Shown: positions 63,669-64,000 of the stretch, one piece after another | Layout of the letters: the number at the start of each line of letters is the position of its first letter | How positions within the stretch are numbered: the stretch's first letter is position 1 | Assembly (NCBI RefSeq): GCF_002128405.1 | Contig: NZ_NETJ01000002.1 | Coordinates: forward strand, 124,001-188,000 | DNA from: Gottfriedia solisilvae | GTDB taxonomy: Bacteria; Bacillota; Bacilli; Bacillales; Bacillaceae_G | Direction of reading: 5' to 3' | DNA: 64,000 bases | Program-made: the position numbers and the translations under genes | Notes under the pieces: generated by a model | What the model was told of the DNA's origin: nothing | Seen by the model: the letters and a program-made list of their open reading frames with translations, nothing else | Databases searched by the model: none

Positions 63669-64000
63669 TTATATTAAGAAAATAGCCACAATTGTTGTTA
63701 CTACTAATCCAATTAAGACCGGCAATAAATTCCTTCTAGCTAATTCAAACGGACTTACATTACAAATAGCAGCTGCAGGAATCAATGCCCAAGGGATCAA
63801 TGTTCCTCCGCCAACCCATATAGCCGCAATTTGCCCCAATGCAGTAAGTGTGGCAATACCATGACCAATAGCTGTAGCGAATAATGAAGCAACCGATCCA
63901 GCAAGTGAAATACCAGAGAAGCCCGATCCATCTAAACCTGTAATTGCACCTACAGTTGTTAATGTTACTCCTGCTACTGCTGGGTTTACTGGAACTGCAT
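63669..64000 (-). CDS. C-terminal part of a multi-pass membrane transporter (cut by window end)
   Basis: An open minus-strand frame enters from the right edge and ends at TAA 63669-63671; about 110 codons are visible. The peptide has three or four hydrophobic segments: AVPVNPAVAGVTLTTVGAIT, ASLFATAIGHGIATLTALG, GGGTLIPWALIPAAAI and LLPVLIGLVVTTIVAIFLI. The glycine-rich, helix-hairpin style fits ion-transporter-superfamily permeases, but I cannot name the family. No start codon in the window. Confidence 0.75.
   Translation of the reverse strand, partial: AVPVNPAVAGVTLTTVGAITGLDGSGFSGISLAGSVASLFATAIGHGIATLTALGQIAAIWVGGGTLIPWALIPAAAICNVSPFELARRNLLPVLIGLVVTTIVAIFLI

Noticed and set aside
1-64000. 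CRISPR arrays, tRNA, rRNA, complete insertion sequences or prophage
   Set aside because: No regularly spaced repeats, no conserved RNA blocks, and no transposase, integrase or structural phage genes were seen.

Overview
The window looks like chromosomal DNA of an endospore-forming, low-GC Bacillaceae. Evidence: strong AGGAGG-type ribosome binding sites, many TTG/GTG starts, two germinant-receptor loci, a CotX-family coat protein, a gamma-SASP-like small protein, and copies of a roughly 120-bp palindromic repeat typical of Bacillus genomes. The genus cannot be fixed from this alone. No rRNA, tRNA, CRISPR array, intact insertion sequence or prophage was seen.

Layout. 1-3.9 kb: a three-gene gerA-gerB-gerC operon behind a decayed repeat. 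3.9-14 kb: a secreted heparinase II/III-like protein with Ig-like repeats, a GNAT acetyltransferase, a cytochrome P450, a marR-MFS operon with its operator, a UDG-superfamily protein and a secreted subtilisin-like protease; three more repeat copies lie here. 14-28 kb: FAD dehydrogenase plus LysR, PhzF, small lipoprotein and YbjQ-type genes, VanZ, a CDF metal transporter, VOC, methyltransferase, SASP-like, amine oxidase, a stop-interrupted alpha/beta hydrolase and another LysR. 28-41 kb: an orphan GerA subunit, an EamA transporter of unusual base composition, dienelactone hydrolase, a DinB remnant, a Dph6-like ATPase with a damaged start and PP-loop, a CotX-family protein, a PQQ-type dehydrogenase, small unknown genes (one with an in-frame amber codon), dsdA, a cold-shock gene and a short-chain reductase.

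41-54 kb: an orphan protease-propeptide-like protein, an ftsZ gene outside the usual division cluster with a repeated C-terminal linker, a signal-less muramidase, a VWA protein divergent from an HTH-like protein, a YwaF-like membrane protein, sstT, a RelA/SpoT-type alarmone synthetase, a DUF3892-like protein and a large secreted 5'-nucleotidase. 54-64 kb: a galacturonate/pectin-fragment unit. uxaC, uxaA, uxaB and a LacI regulator lie on the minus strand and a GPH transporter, a GH105 hydrolase and a TIM-barrel isomerase on the plus strand, controlled by five related AACGTT-centred operator boxes. The GH105 enzyme would split unsaturated uronate from imported oligosaccharides and UxaC/B/A would convert galacturonate to 2-keto-3-deoxygluconate. 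A transporter-like gene runs off the right edge.

The most notable items are the second-copy-like ftsZ with its 17-residue linker repeats, the alarmone synthetase of unusual length, three genes with single disabling lesions, and a terminator placed directly before the Shine-Dalgarno of the last pectin-locus gene. I found no single obviously new multi-gene system. All calls come from reading the sequence; no searches were run.
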